DNA of 41,260 nt from Bifidobacterium saimiriisciurei (lineage in GTDB: Bacteria > Actinomycetota > Actinomycetes > Actinomycetales > Bifidobacteriaceae). The first letter of the stretch is position 1, and every line of letters starts with the position of its first letter. The position numbers and the translations under genes were made by a program. The stretch is from positions 1 to 41,260 of the forward strand of contig NZ_WHZU01000019.1 of NCBI RefSeq assembly GCF_010667655.1. Direction: 5' to 3'. The notes beneath the pieces are model-generated. The model did no database searches. It saw only the letters and a program-made list of their open reading frames with translations, and had not been told where the DNA came from. Shown here one piece after another: positions 9,339 to 19,966 of this stretch.

Positions 9339-10577
9339 TCACCGGATGTCCGTGCGCCTGACGACCAGCGTGCCTGCGGCCTCGCAGACTATCCACCATC
9401 CGACGAGGATCATCAGGCTCTGCCACCAGTTGGGTATGAAGTAATCCACGTTCCCGATGCCGGCGGCCAGCGTCGTATCGACGCCGCCGCGCACGAATGT
9501 GCCGATGGCGGCGGACGGCAGGAACGCGCCGACGGTGTTCAGCCACGTGTATCGGCTGGCAGCCAGCGAGATGATGCTCAGTATGCTCGGCGCGATCATC
9601 AGCAGGCCGACCAGCGCGAAGATGCCTCCCGGCGTCGCACGGCATATCGCGCCGATGCCGAGGGCCATCTTCGCGGCCAGCATCGTGGCAAGCGCGGCGC
9701 CGAACAGCGATATCCACGGCAGTCGCCATTGGTCGCCGGAAAGCGGCGTAACGTCCCATCCGTTCGACATGAACGAGACCAGACCCCACGAAATCAGCAG
9801 GCCGACGAGCGCGGCCACGAACGACAGCACGCCCACGACGAATGATTTGGCCTCGATGACGTCCTCACGACGGGGATTGGCGACGAACGTGGCCTGAATC
9901 GATCTCGTCGAATATTCGGATGTGACGGCCATGATGCCGAATATGCCGACGACAAGCGCCACGGTGGACGTCATGCCCGAGACCGACGCCCACAGGTCGA
10001 CGGCGGGTATGGGCCGGGGCGTTGCAAGCTGCTTGCCGGTCTCGTCGAGACCCGCCATAAGACGCGTGGTCCAGGCGGTGAGGGCCGCGCCGAGTGGGAA
10101 GAAGACGACGGTCATGGTCAGCAGCCAATAGGTGGACCGCAGATTCAGCGTCTTGACGAATTCGGCGCGGATGGACCCCCAGATGCTTACGCGGCCGTTG
10201 GGGACCTTCATCTTGCGCGGCGCGCGACGGCGGCGGCTGCGTGAACTCGACGACGGGTCGGGAGGCGTGGGAGGCGTCAACGGGGCCGATGAGGGCAGCG
10301 ACGTCATCGAGATCGGGGACGAGACGGATGCCACCGGCATGGACGACGGCCTCGGCACGCCCTGCCGCGACGGAACAGGCCGCGCGGGCGTCTCCTGGCG
10401 GTATGTCTCCGGCCGCTCCTCCGCAAACGGGTCGAACGCCATCGTCGCCTCGGATGGATTCACCGTTTCGGATGGATTCGGCGGCTCCGGCTGCGGATTG
10501 TCGAACGATTTGTCGTCCGGCGTCGATGGATTCAGCTGTCGCGCACTATGGCGTCCTCGTCGTCGTGCTGCGCTCAT
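9339..10577 (-). CDS. ABC-2 type transporter permease with Pro-rich cytoplasmic N-terminus
   Basis: 412 residues. Residues 1-125 are hydrophilic, rich in Pro, Ser and Thr, ending in a basic RSRRRRAPRKMK stretch. The rest has about six membrane segments, among them TYWLLTMTVVFFPLGAALTA, STVALVVGIFGIMAV and FALVGLLMIAPSILSIISLA. The short EYSTRSIQATFVANPRREDV between helices is typical of ABC-2 permeases of the exporter type. The start overlaps the ATPase stop by four bases (ATGA) and follows AAGGGGG. The substrate is unknown; a peptide or drug exporter is plausible from the two-gene layout. Confidence 0.85.
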   Translation of the reverse strand: MSAARRRGRHSARQLNPSTPDDKSFDNPQPEPPNPSETVNPSEATMAFDPFAEERPETYRQETPARPVPSRQGVPRPSSMPVASVSSPISMTSLPSSAPLTPPTPPDPSSSSRSRRRRAPRKMKVPNGRVSIWGSIRAEFVKTLNLRSTYWLLTMTVVFFPLGAALTAWTTRLMAGLDETGKQLATPRPIPAVDLWASVSGMTSTVALVVGIFGIMAVTSEYSTRSIQATFVANPRREDVIEAKSFVVGVLSFVAALVGLLISWGLVSFMSNGWDVTPLSGDQWRLPWISLFGAALATMLAAKMALGIGAICRATPGGIFALVGLLMIAPSILSIISLAASRYTWLNTVGAFLPSAAIGTFVRGGVDTTLAAGIGNVDYFIPNWWQSLMILVGWWIVCEAAGTLVVRRTDIR

Positions 10578-11623
10578 CGTCGCGTCCCCCTTCGCTGTGC
10601 CCTTCTGCCTGTTCGATTCCGTATGCCGGACCGCCGGTCATCATCCGGCCGCATGTCAGGCTGCCGGTCCGGCGCGCCGCCCTCCCCCATCGGCGATTTC
10701 GCACGGTATTCGGCCGCGGCGTGCGTCAGCTCCATGTAGGCGTCCTCCAATGAGGTCTGTTCCTGCGAGAACCGGTACATCACCACCTGGTTGTGGGCGA
10801 GTATCTGCGCGACCGGCTGCATGGGAACGCCGTCGACCATCACCGCGTAGCCTTCCGAGGGGTCCCCCGATTCGCGCGGCACGTCCCGGACCTGCGCGCC
10901 GCCCAATTCGGCGAGCGCCTCGTGCACGCGCCGCGGGTCGGGGGTCACGATGCGGATGCCGTGAGAGGAGTGCTCATCGACGAATCTCGCCACGCTCACC
11001 TGCCGCAGGATTCTCCCCTGCCCGATGATGACGAGGTCGTCGGCGGTGAGCGCGACCTCGCTCATGAGATGCGAGCTGAGCAGCACGGCCCGTCCCTGCG
11101 CCGCATAGTATCGGCACAGCTCACGCACCCATTTGACGCCTTCGGGGTCGAGGCCGTTGATGGGCTCGTCAAGCACGAGATTATGCGGGTCGCCAAGCAG
11201 TGCGGCGGCGATGGACAGCCGCTGGCTCATGCCGAGCGAGAACGTTCCGGCGCGGCGATTCTTCACGCTGGCGATGCCGGTGACGTCGATGACCTCGTCG
11301 ACGCGTGATTTCGGTATGCCGTTGGTCAGCGCGAGCGAGCGCAGATGCGCGTAGGCGGTCATGCCCTTGTGCACGGATCGGGCGTCGAGCACGGCACCGA
11401 CCGAGCGCATGGGCGAGCTGAGGCGGGAGAACGGACGACCGTCGATGAGGGCTTCGCCGGAGTCGGGACGGATGAGACCGAGCAGGGCCTTCATCGTGGT
11501 GGATTTGCCCGCGCCGTTGGGGCCGAGGAAGCCGGTCACTCTGCCGTTGAGTGCTTTGAACGAGACCTGGTCAACGGCCTTCTTCGCACCGAATGACTTG
11601 ACGAGCCTCTCTATCTCTATCAT
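10574..11623 (-). CDS. ABC transporter ATP-binding protein
   Basis: 349 residues beginning MIEIERLVKSFGAKKAVDQV. Walker A is GPNGAGKST (34-42), the signature FSLGMSQRLSIAAALL, Walker B LVLDEPINGLDPEG, and the H-loop LLSSHLMSEV. This is the CcmA/DrrA-like ABC-2 exporter class. Residues from about 310 are a disordered, basic tail. It is the first gene of the pair; no ribosome site precedes ATG 11623, and GATAGT (11632-11637) ends eight bases upstream, suggesting a leaderless message. Both ends of the pair are flanked by 52-bp repeat arrays. Confidence 0.9.
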   Translation of the reverse strand: MIEIERLVKSFGAKKAVDQVSFKALNGRVTGFLGPNGAGKSTTMKALLGLIRPDSGEALIDGRPFSRLSSPMRSVGAVLDARSVHKGMTAYAHLRSLALTNGIPKSRVDEVIDVTGIASVKNRRAGTFSLGMSQRLSIAAALLGDPHNLVLDEPINGLDPEGVKWVRELCRYYAAQGRAVLLSSHLMSEVALTADDLVIIGQGRILRQVSVARFVDEHSSHGIRIVTPDPRRVHEALAELGGAQVRDVPRESGDPSEGYAVMVDGVPMQPVAQILAHNQVVMYRFSQEQTSLEDAYMELTHAAAEYRAKSPMGEGGAPDRQPDMRPDDDRRSGIRNRTGRRAQRRGTRR

Positions 11624-11762
11624 GCTTCGACACTATCCGAACCGCCCTACACCCGCAATCCTCCGCAGGAATGATTTCACGGATTTGCGGGTCCGCGGAA
11701 CGGACTCGCCAAAACCCGATGCGGGGGTAGCTCCGCACGTCGGGCCTGTCGCACGGATGCAG

Positions 11763-11966
11763 GATTCCTGTCCGTTGCAGCGGGTGCGACGGACAGGAAT
11801 CGCGAACGTCGCTCCGTTCCCATTCGTCGTGATGGATACGACGGATAGGAACCGAATCGCTGTTCAGGTTCCTTTTCGTCGTGGATTAATGACGGACGGG
11901 AACCGTGGACGTCGTTTCGTTCCTGTTCGTTGTGGTGGACGTGACGGACGGGAACCGCGCGGGACG
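11763..11966. repeat. 52-bp palindromic tandem repeat array 2
   Basis: Units start at 11763, 11815, 11867 and 11918, with steps of 52, 52 and 51. Unit 1 has perfectly matching arms GATTCCTGTCCGT / ACGGACAGGAATC, different in sequence from the arms of array 1 but still complementary. It lies between the ABC ATPase and the RNA methyltransferase. The part of the gap at 11640-11760 holds two further small hairpins and nothing else that I recognise. Confidence 0.85.
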
Positions 11967-11987
11967 CACATACCCGCCGTCACGCCG

Positions 11988-12794
11988 TCAGGCGATTTCG
12001 GCGTGCTGGGCGATCCACGCGTGCATGGAGACGGCGGCGGCCGCTCCCGCGTTGATGGACCGCACCGAGCCGAACTGCGAGATGTACACCACGTCGTCGG
12101 CGAGTTCCAGCGCCTTCTCGCTCAGCCCCGGGCCCTCGGCGCCGAACAGCAGCAGGCAGCGCCTGGGGAAACGGTACGTTTCCATCGGCACCGCGCCGGG
12201 CAGGATATCCATGGCGATGACCTTCGCCTCGCGCAGCTCGTCGACCTCGGCCTGATGCCGTGCGGTGGCGGCGAAGTCGTTGCGTCGGGCCGCAGCGGCT
12301 GCGGCATCCTCGGCCTCAGCAATCCCGGCGGCGATGCGACGATGCCAGTCGGCCACGAGGTCGGCCACGGTGGGATGATGCGCGATGTGCTGGTACAGCT
12401 CGGTCATGAGCGCACCCTTGCGGTTCCACTTGTGCGGGCCGACGATGTGCACGCGGGCCGCCGCGAACGCGTTGGCCGTACGCACCATCGAACCGATGTT
12501 GAAATCGTGCGTCCAGTTCTCGATGGCCACCTCGAACGGATGACGCCCCTGCCGGTCGAGGTCGGCCTTGATGGCCGAGACCTTCCAATAGCGGTATTTG
12601 TCGAGCACGTTGCGACGGTCGCCGCTGTCAAGCAGCGCACGGTCGTAGCGGGCGTCGAAGTTGGCGGGGTCGCCGAAATCGTCTGGACGCGGACGGTCCG
12701 GATGCGTCTCGGCCCACGGCCCCACGCCCACTTCGCGGAAGGCCGGCTCGTCGGAGGCCAGGGCGGCCTTGGTTATGGGATTCGGCTCTCTCAC
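11988..12794 (-). CDS. TrmH/SpoU family RNA 2'-O-methyltransferase
   Basis: SPOUT methyltransferase acting on tRNA or rRNA with S-adenosylmethionine. The three family motifs are present: NIGSMVRTANAFAAARVHIV (motif 1), LLLFGAEGPGLSEKALELAD (motif 2) and QFGSVRSINAGAAAAVSMHAW (motif 3, knot). 268 residues from a GTG start at 12794, which overlaps the stop of the upstream gene as GTGA. An Ala-rich helical insert lies between motifs 1 and 2. The target nucleotide cannot be told from sequence. Coupled to the phosphoribosyltransferase-like gene. Confidence 0.85.
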   Translation of the reverse strand: MREPNPITKAALASDEPAFREVGVGPWAETHPDRPRPDDFGDPANFDARYDRALLDSGDRRNVLDKYRYWKVSAIKADLDRQGRHPFEVAIENWTHDFNIGSMVRTANAFAAARVHIVGPHKWNRKGALMTELYQHIAHHPTVADLVADWHRRIAAGIAEAEDAAAAAARRNDFAATARHQAEVDELREAKVIAMDILPGAVPMETYRFPRRCLLLFGAEGPGLSEKALELADDVVYISQFGSVRSINAGAAAAVSMHAWIAQHAEIA

Positions 12795-13474
12795 GACTGG
12801 CTCCGGCCTCGCAGCTCGGATTCCTTGAACACCTCGATGAACGGCAGTTCGTGGGCCTCGCCGTCGGCCGGATTGACGACCTTGACGACCGGCTCGGTCA
12901 TGTCGACGCCGCCGATGAGCGACGCCACGGCGAGGATCTCGGCCCCCTCGTTCTTCACGACGCCGAAGTCGAGGCTCAGTTCGTTGCCGTTGCGCAGGGT
13001 GACGAGCGACGAGGTCTGCACGTAGGATTTCTCGCTCAGCCACGAGTCGAGCAGGATCACGCGCTTGCCTTTGATGCTCGGCCCCTTGATGCTCGGATAG
13101 ACGAAGTCCATGACGAACGCGTCGAGGTCCTGGCCGCGGGAGGCGGCGGCGTGCACCATGGCGCAGGCGAGCGGCACGGCGGCGGCGGTGAGGGCGCCGA
13201 CGGCGTCGAAATCGTCGAGACCATAGCCCTGCTCCTCGATGACGTCAAGCAGGGTGTGGCCGATGAGCGTGGCGCCCTGATGGTCGAAGGCCACGGCGGA
13301 GAGCTCGCTGAACGGCTTGTCGGCGACCTCCTTCACCAGCATGCGGCGCAGCAGGTCCTTGGCGTCGAAGAAATCGTCGGCGAGGCCGCCGTCCGGCGTG
13401 GCGGCGTCGTCGCGCACGTCGGACGGTCCGGTCTTGCGGAATCCTTCGGTTTTGGCATCGTTCTGAAGAGTCAT
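12791..13474 (-). CDS. Phosphoribosyltransferase-like protein (orotate PRTase-related)
   Basis: 227 residues from ATG 13474. The segment DAVGALTAAAVPLACAMVHA resembles the GALTGGIPLATA region of orotate phosphoribosyltransferases, and GKRVILLDSWLSEKSYVQTS sits where the PRPP-binding loop (VVIVEDVITTGGS type) is expected. That loop lacks the paired acidic residues and the TTGGS tail, so catalysis as an ordinary PRTase is doubtful. Followed by an RNA methyltransferase with a 4-base overlap. No ribosome site; TACAGT (13481-13486) ends six bases before the ATG. Confidence 0.72.
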   Translation of the reverse strand: MTLQNDAKTEGFRKTGPSDVRDDAATPDGGLADDFFDAKDLLRRMLVKEVADKPFSELSAVAFDHQGATLIGHTLLDVIEEQGYGLDDFDAVGALTAAAVPLACAMVHAAASRGQDLDAFVMDFVYPSIKGPSIKGKRVILLDSWLSEKSYVQTSSLVTLRNGNELSLDFGVVKNEGAEILAVASLIGGVDMTEPVVKVVNPADGEAHELPFIEVFKESELRGRSQS

Positions 13475-13480
13475 GACTTC

Positions 13481-13486
13481 ACTGTA
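13481..13486 (-). promoter_or_regulatory. -10 box TACAGT, leaderless type
   Basis: TACAGT ends six bases before ATG 13474 with no ribosome site between them. The hairpin AGGGTTT / AAACCCT at 13501-13519, over the adhesin stop codon, lies just upstream and may end that transcript. Confidence 0.45.
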
Positions 13487-13505
13487 CCGCCAGCCATTGA
13501 AGGGT

Positions 13506-16500
13506 TTACGCCAAACCCTTGCGCTTGCGATATTCGTTGACGGCGGCCAGCGCCAGCGCGGCCGCGGCCGTGAACAGACCGCCGAAGACGAGCCAGCCAC
13601 GCCCGTCCAGACCACCGGTGAACGGCAGCATGGCGACCTTCTTCGCCTCGTTGGGCACCTTGTTGTCGGCCAGCCGCCCGCCGCCGGTCTCAAGACTCAC
13701 GACGTGTTCGGTGGCGTCGCGTTCGATGGCGAACGTGTAGGTGTCGTCGCCGATGTTGTAGCCGTTCGGCGCCTGCGTCTCGACAAGCGTGTAGTAGCCG
13801 GGCTTGAGCCGCTGCACGGTGATCACGCCGGCGGCGGTGTTCGTGTCGTTGGTGCCGGAGCACGACGTGTTGGGGAGGCAATCGGTCACGGCCAGCGTCT
13901 CTTCGAGCGTCTTATGCGCTTCGTCCGCGTACCGCTTCAGCTCCCACTTGGAGGCCGAAGCGGTGATGATCGCGCCGGTGCCCTTGTCGGTCTTGCGCCA
14001 GGTGACGGCGGCCGGCGTGTTCGCGATGACGTTGGACGCCTTGCCCCAGTCGGTGGAGACGACCCCGTCGGAGACCTTCACCTCGAACTCGTGCACCTTC
14101 TCGCCGTCGCCGGGCTGCCAGAAGCCTTCCGGAGCCTGCGTCTCCACGAGTCGGTACGTGCCTGCGGCACTGATGCCCTCGACGGTGAACCAGCCGGCGC
14201 GCGAATCCTTGTCCGCGCCGGTGCATGCGGTGTCGACGCAGTCGGTGATGTCGGCCTTGCCGTCGGCGCCGGTCAGGTTGGTGACGGCGGTCCAGGTGCC
14301 GTCGCCGTTCCTGCGCTCAATCTTCCAGACGGAACCGTCGATGGGGTTGGCGCCGTCGGTCTTCTCCCACGAGACCTTGCCGTTCGTGCGGTTGCCGATG
14401 AGCGCATGCCCGTCCTTCGCCTTGGCGAACAGGCCCTTGTCGGCGTCGGGCCCGGATTCGAGGGTGATCTCGGTGTCCTTGGGCAGTTTGCCGGCTTCGG
14501 CGGCATACACCTTCATGGCGTACACGTTGCTCGACTTCTCATACCCCGGGGGCGCGGTCTCCTCGGTCAGCCTGTAGTCGCCGGCGGCGAGGTTGTCGAC
14601 CTCCACGACGCCGGGCTCGGGGTTGTTGTCGCGGCCCGTGGCGCCGTTCGCGGTCTTGTCGGTCACGTACATCGTCCACGTCTTCTCGCCGTTGACGGTG
14701 CTTGACGTCCAGCACTGGTAGGGATCGGGCTTCGCCACCTGGCAGTCGGCGGGACGCAGGTCACCGTCCTGGTACGGCGTCGAGTCGGATTCGCGCGAGG
14801 CGGTGTCGAGGCTCGTCTGGGTGACGGTCAGCTTCCATACGGCGCCGGCCAGCGGATTGTCGGCCGAGGGCTTGCCGTCGCCGCCCACGGCGGTCTTCTC
14901 CCATGTGGCGTTCGACGGGCTGGCGAAGATCACCACGCCGTTCGAGCCGAATGCGCCGCCGGAGAGTCGCGCGCCGTTGCCGGACATCGACAGCTGGGCG
15001 GAGCCCTTGGCCTCGTCGCGCGTCGCCTGGCGTTCGACGTCGGTGGCGCCGTTGACCTGCGCCTTGAGGGCCACGCCGGTGGTGAAGTTCGTGTTGCCCT
15101 CGCCGGTCGGCACGGTCATGGTGCTGGCGGCTCCGTTCGCCGCATGCACGGTGCCGGGCACATACAGATTGAGCGTGGTGGGGGGTCGTCACCTTTTCGG
15201 TCGGATAGACGGGATTGGCCTTGGCCTGCACCGCCACGTTGCCGTGGCCGTACCAGCCGCCGGAATCCGGCAGCCAGGAGTCGAAGTAGCCGCTTGATTC
15301 CATGAGCGGCGTGCCGTCCCGGTACCAGGTGACGGCGGGGTTCGAACGGTCGGTGAACCAGGTGTCGAGCAGATGGAACGAGTTCGACGTGAACTTGCCC
15401 GGATCTCCGTACCACTTGTGGTAGGGGTTCATGATCGCCAGGTCGTCGCCGGCGGTCACCGTGTTGCCGGCGGCCGCCGTATTGGCGCCGTTGCCGTCGA
15501 GCGTGGTGTTCACGTCGTTGTCGAAGAGGGCGATGTTGCCGCCCTGCGAGGCGGTGGCGTTGCCGGAGGGGCAGAACCACAGGCCGCCGCCGAAATGACC
15601 GGCGGCGTTGTCGAAGGCCACGGCCTTGCCGACGTAGGTGGTCGAGTCCTCCTCGGTGTAGACGGCGCCGCCGAGGTAACCGGAGACGTTGTTCGTGTAC
15701 GAGCCGCCGGTGAGCCATGCCATCGAGGAGTCGCCGTTGAGGAAGATGGCGCCGCCCGCGCCGCCGCGCTGGATGCCGGTCCATGTGCCGTCGGCCGCAC
15801 GCGCGGGCTTGGCGACGGACGTGTAGTTGTTGACGAACTTCGGCTTGGTGCCGTCCGTCGCGTTCTTGACCCAGAGCTTGCCGGAAGCCCAGATGGCGCC
15901 GCCGCCGGCGCGCCAGCTCCACGATTTCGCATAGTTGCCGTCGAAGGTCACGTTGCCCTGCACCAGCAGGCTGCCGGTGGAGTGGATGGCTCCGCCGCCG
16001 AGGTTGGACTGATGGCACCGTTCCACGGTGGCGTCGGTGGAGCAGTCGTCGGCCGGACTCTGGCCGTTGCCGATGAAGGTGCCGCCGGTCACGTCCACCG
16101 TGCCGGAGCTGGAGATCACGCCGCCGGATGCGGCCGACGTGTTGTTACGGAAGGTGCCGCCGGTCACGTCCACCGTGCCGTCGTTCATGATCACGGCGCC
16201 TTGTTCCTTGGTGTCGATGCTCTGGTACGTGCCACCGGCGATGGTGAGCGAACCGCCGGGATACACATAGATGACGGAGCCCTTGCGGTCTCCGGACCGC
16301 GCGCCGTCGAGACCGGCGCCGTCGGCGGCCTTGAGCGTGATCTTGGCGCCGTTATTGACGTACAGTACGTGGTTCTGGTCGAGGGGTGTGGATTCGGCGT
16401 CGTTCGTGTCGGTCGGCACCTCGATCGATGCGGTCAGCGTGACCGTCGTCGTCGAGCCGTCCGTCGCGGCGCCGTCCATACAGGATTTCAGCACGTCCCA

Positions 16501-16911
16501 TGTGGTCACGGCGGCGCAGTCGCCGGTGGCCTTGGCCGCGGCCTTCTTCTGCGAGCCCTTTTTCTGTGTCTTTGGGGTGGTGCCTTGTGCGTTCTGGTCC
16601 TGCGACGAAGGAGTCGACGACGTCGTGGCGCCGTTCGATGCCGACGGCGATTGCGACGGCGTGGCGGTGACGGTCGGTTCGGTTTCGAAGCCGGTCGATT
16701 CCGCGGCGCCGGCGGCGGGAACGCCCACGGCGAGCATGGCCGCCGCAGCCGCCATGGCGGCGATGGCGCGCACGCCCCGCCGGCGGCCCGATGGTGCGGC
16801 GTCGCCGAGTCCGTTCATGATTCGCGAGATCGCGTTACGGCCGGAAATCCCCCATTCCCCCCGCAGACCGTTTTTGCTGTCCATATCGCTCACTGTGGTT
16901 CCCATCTTCAT
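13506..16911 (-). CDS. LPXTG surface protein with beta-helix and three Cna-B domains; frame broken at a G6 tract
   Basis: Cell-wall-anchored adhesin or pilin-like protein. The N-terminal frame (16911 to about 15185) has a long pre-region, a signal sequence RRRGVRAIAAMAAAAAMLAV ending near AGAAES, a Ser/Thr/Gln linker, then a Gly-rich right-handed beta-helix with repeated GGTF, GGAI and GGAV turns (about 190-520). The C-terminal frame (15161 to 13506) carries three SpaA/Cna-B domains, each with a WEKT or WRKT lysine and a partner Glu in TEETAPPGY, VETQAPEGF and VETQAPNGY. It ends in the sorting signal LPFTG, a hydrophobic helix and KRKGLA. The frames join if one base of the six-G run at 15180-15185 is removed, giving about 1134 residues. 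Starts at 16905 and 16884 are also possible. Confidence 0.82.
15180..15185. repeat. G6 homopolymer at the adhesin frame break
   Basis: On the coding strand the run reads ACGACCCCCCACCACG. With five C the frame continues as VTTPTTLNLYVPGTVHAANG into the Cna-B domains; with six it enters a non-homologous frame. Another six-C run (16857-16862) lies near the start of the gene. Confidence 0.8.
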
Positions 16912-16917
16912 CTGCAC

Positions 16918-17000
16918 TATCTGGCTCTACATATGATACCCCCTATGTGAACACTCTCATTTCAATATCCCCCATTGACCCCACTTGCCCCCTATAGGTC
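16918..17000 (-). promoter_or_regulatory. Adhesin upstream region with three GGGGG motifs
   Basis: On the minus strand the region has TATAGGGGGCA, AATGGGGGATA and CATAGGGGGTATC within about 70 bases, plus GTGGGG. GATAGT (16916-16921) could be a -10 box. The repeated T/A-GGGGG-A/T blocks look like binding sites, but no regulator is identified. Confidence 0.35.
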
Positions 17001-17037
17001 CGCGCCAGCGATGCCGCGGTACAGACCGCAACGAAAA

Positions 17038-17072
17038 GGGCCTCCTTCCCGCACCACGCGGGAAGGAGGCCC
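17038..17072 (-). terminator. clpB intrinsic terminator
   Basis: Perfect 15-bp stem GGGCCTCCTTCCCGC / GCGGGAAGGAGGCCC with a 5-nt loop, followed on the minus strand by TTTTCGTT. Confidence 0.88.
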
Positions 17073-17112
17073 TGATGATCACCGCGGATCGCGGATATGC
17101 CTCGAATCAGCC

Positions 17113-17145
17113 GGATAGGCGTTCATCCGGGATGAACGCCTATCC
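17113..17145. repeat. Near-perfect palindrome after clpB
   Basis: GGATAGGCGTTCATCC / GGATGAACGCCTATCC, 16-bp arms almost touching. A third stem (CCGGCCG / CGGCCGG) lies at about 17156-17176, next to the clpB stop. The three hairpins in a row follow clpB; only the last has a T-tract. Confidence 0.7.
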
Positions 17146-17180
17146 GACCCGGATGCCCGGCCGTTTTCCCGGCCGGACGC

Positions 17181-19853
<2,673 letters not shown>

Positions 19854-19920
19854 GATGTCCTCCAATGTCGGGTTATAACGTCTTGCTGATACGAACAACC
19901 GGACCTTGGAGTATTTTATT

Positions 19921-19955
19921 CCCAAAACTTGAGTGATTATGACTCAAGTTTTGGG
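19921..19955. promoter_or_regulatory. HAIR operator for HspR, extended palindrome
   Basis: CTTGAGT-N7-ACTCAAG (19928-19948) is an exact match to the HspR inverted repeat. Here the palindrome extends further by CCCAAAA / TTTTGGG, giving 14-bp arms. It lies about 68 bases upstream of clpB and 11 bases after the stop of the ABC permease. A possible clpB -10 (TAAAAT) is at 19913-19918. Confidence 0.93.
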
Positions 19956-19966
19956 ATGTGGAATCG

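Noticed and set aside
17113..17145. Main terminator for clpB
   Set aside because: The palindrome has no T-tract on the minus strand; the hairpin at 17038-17072 followed by TTTT fits better.
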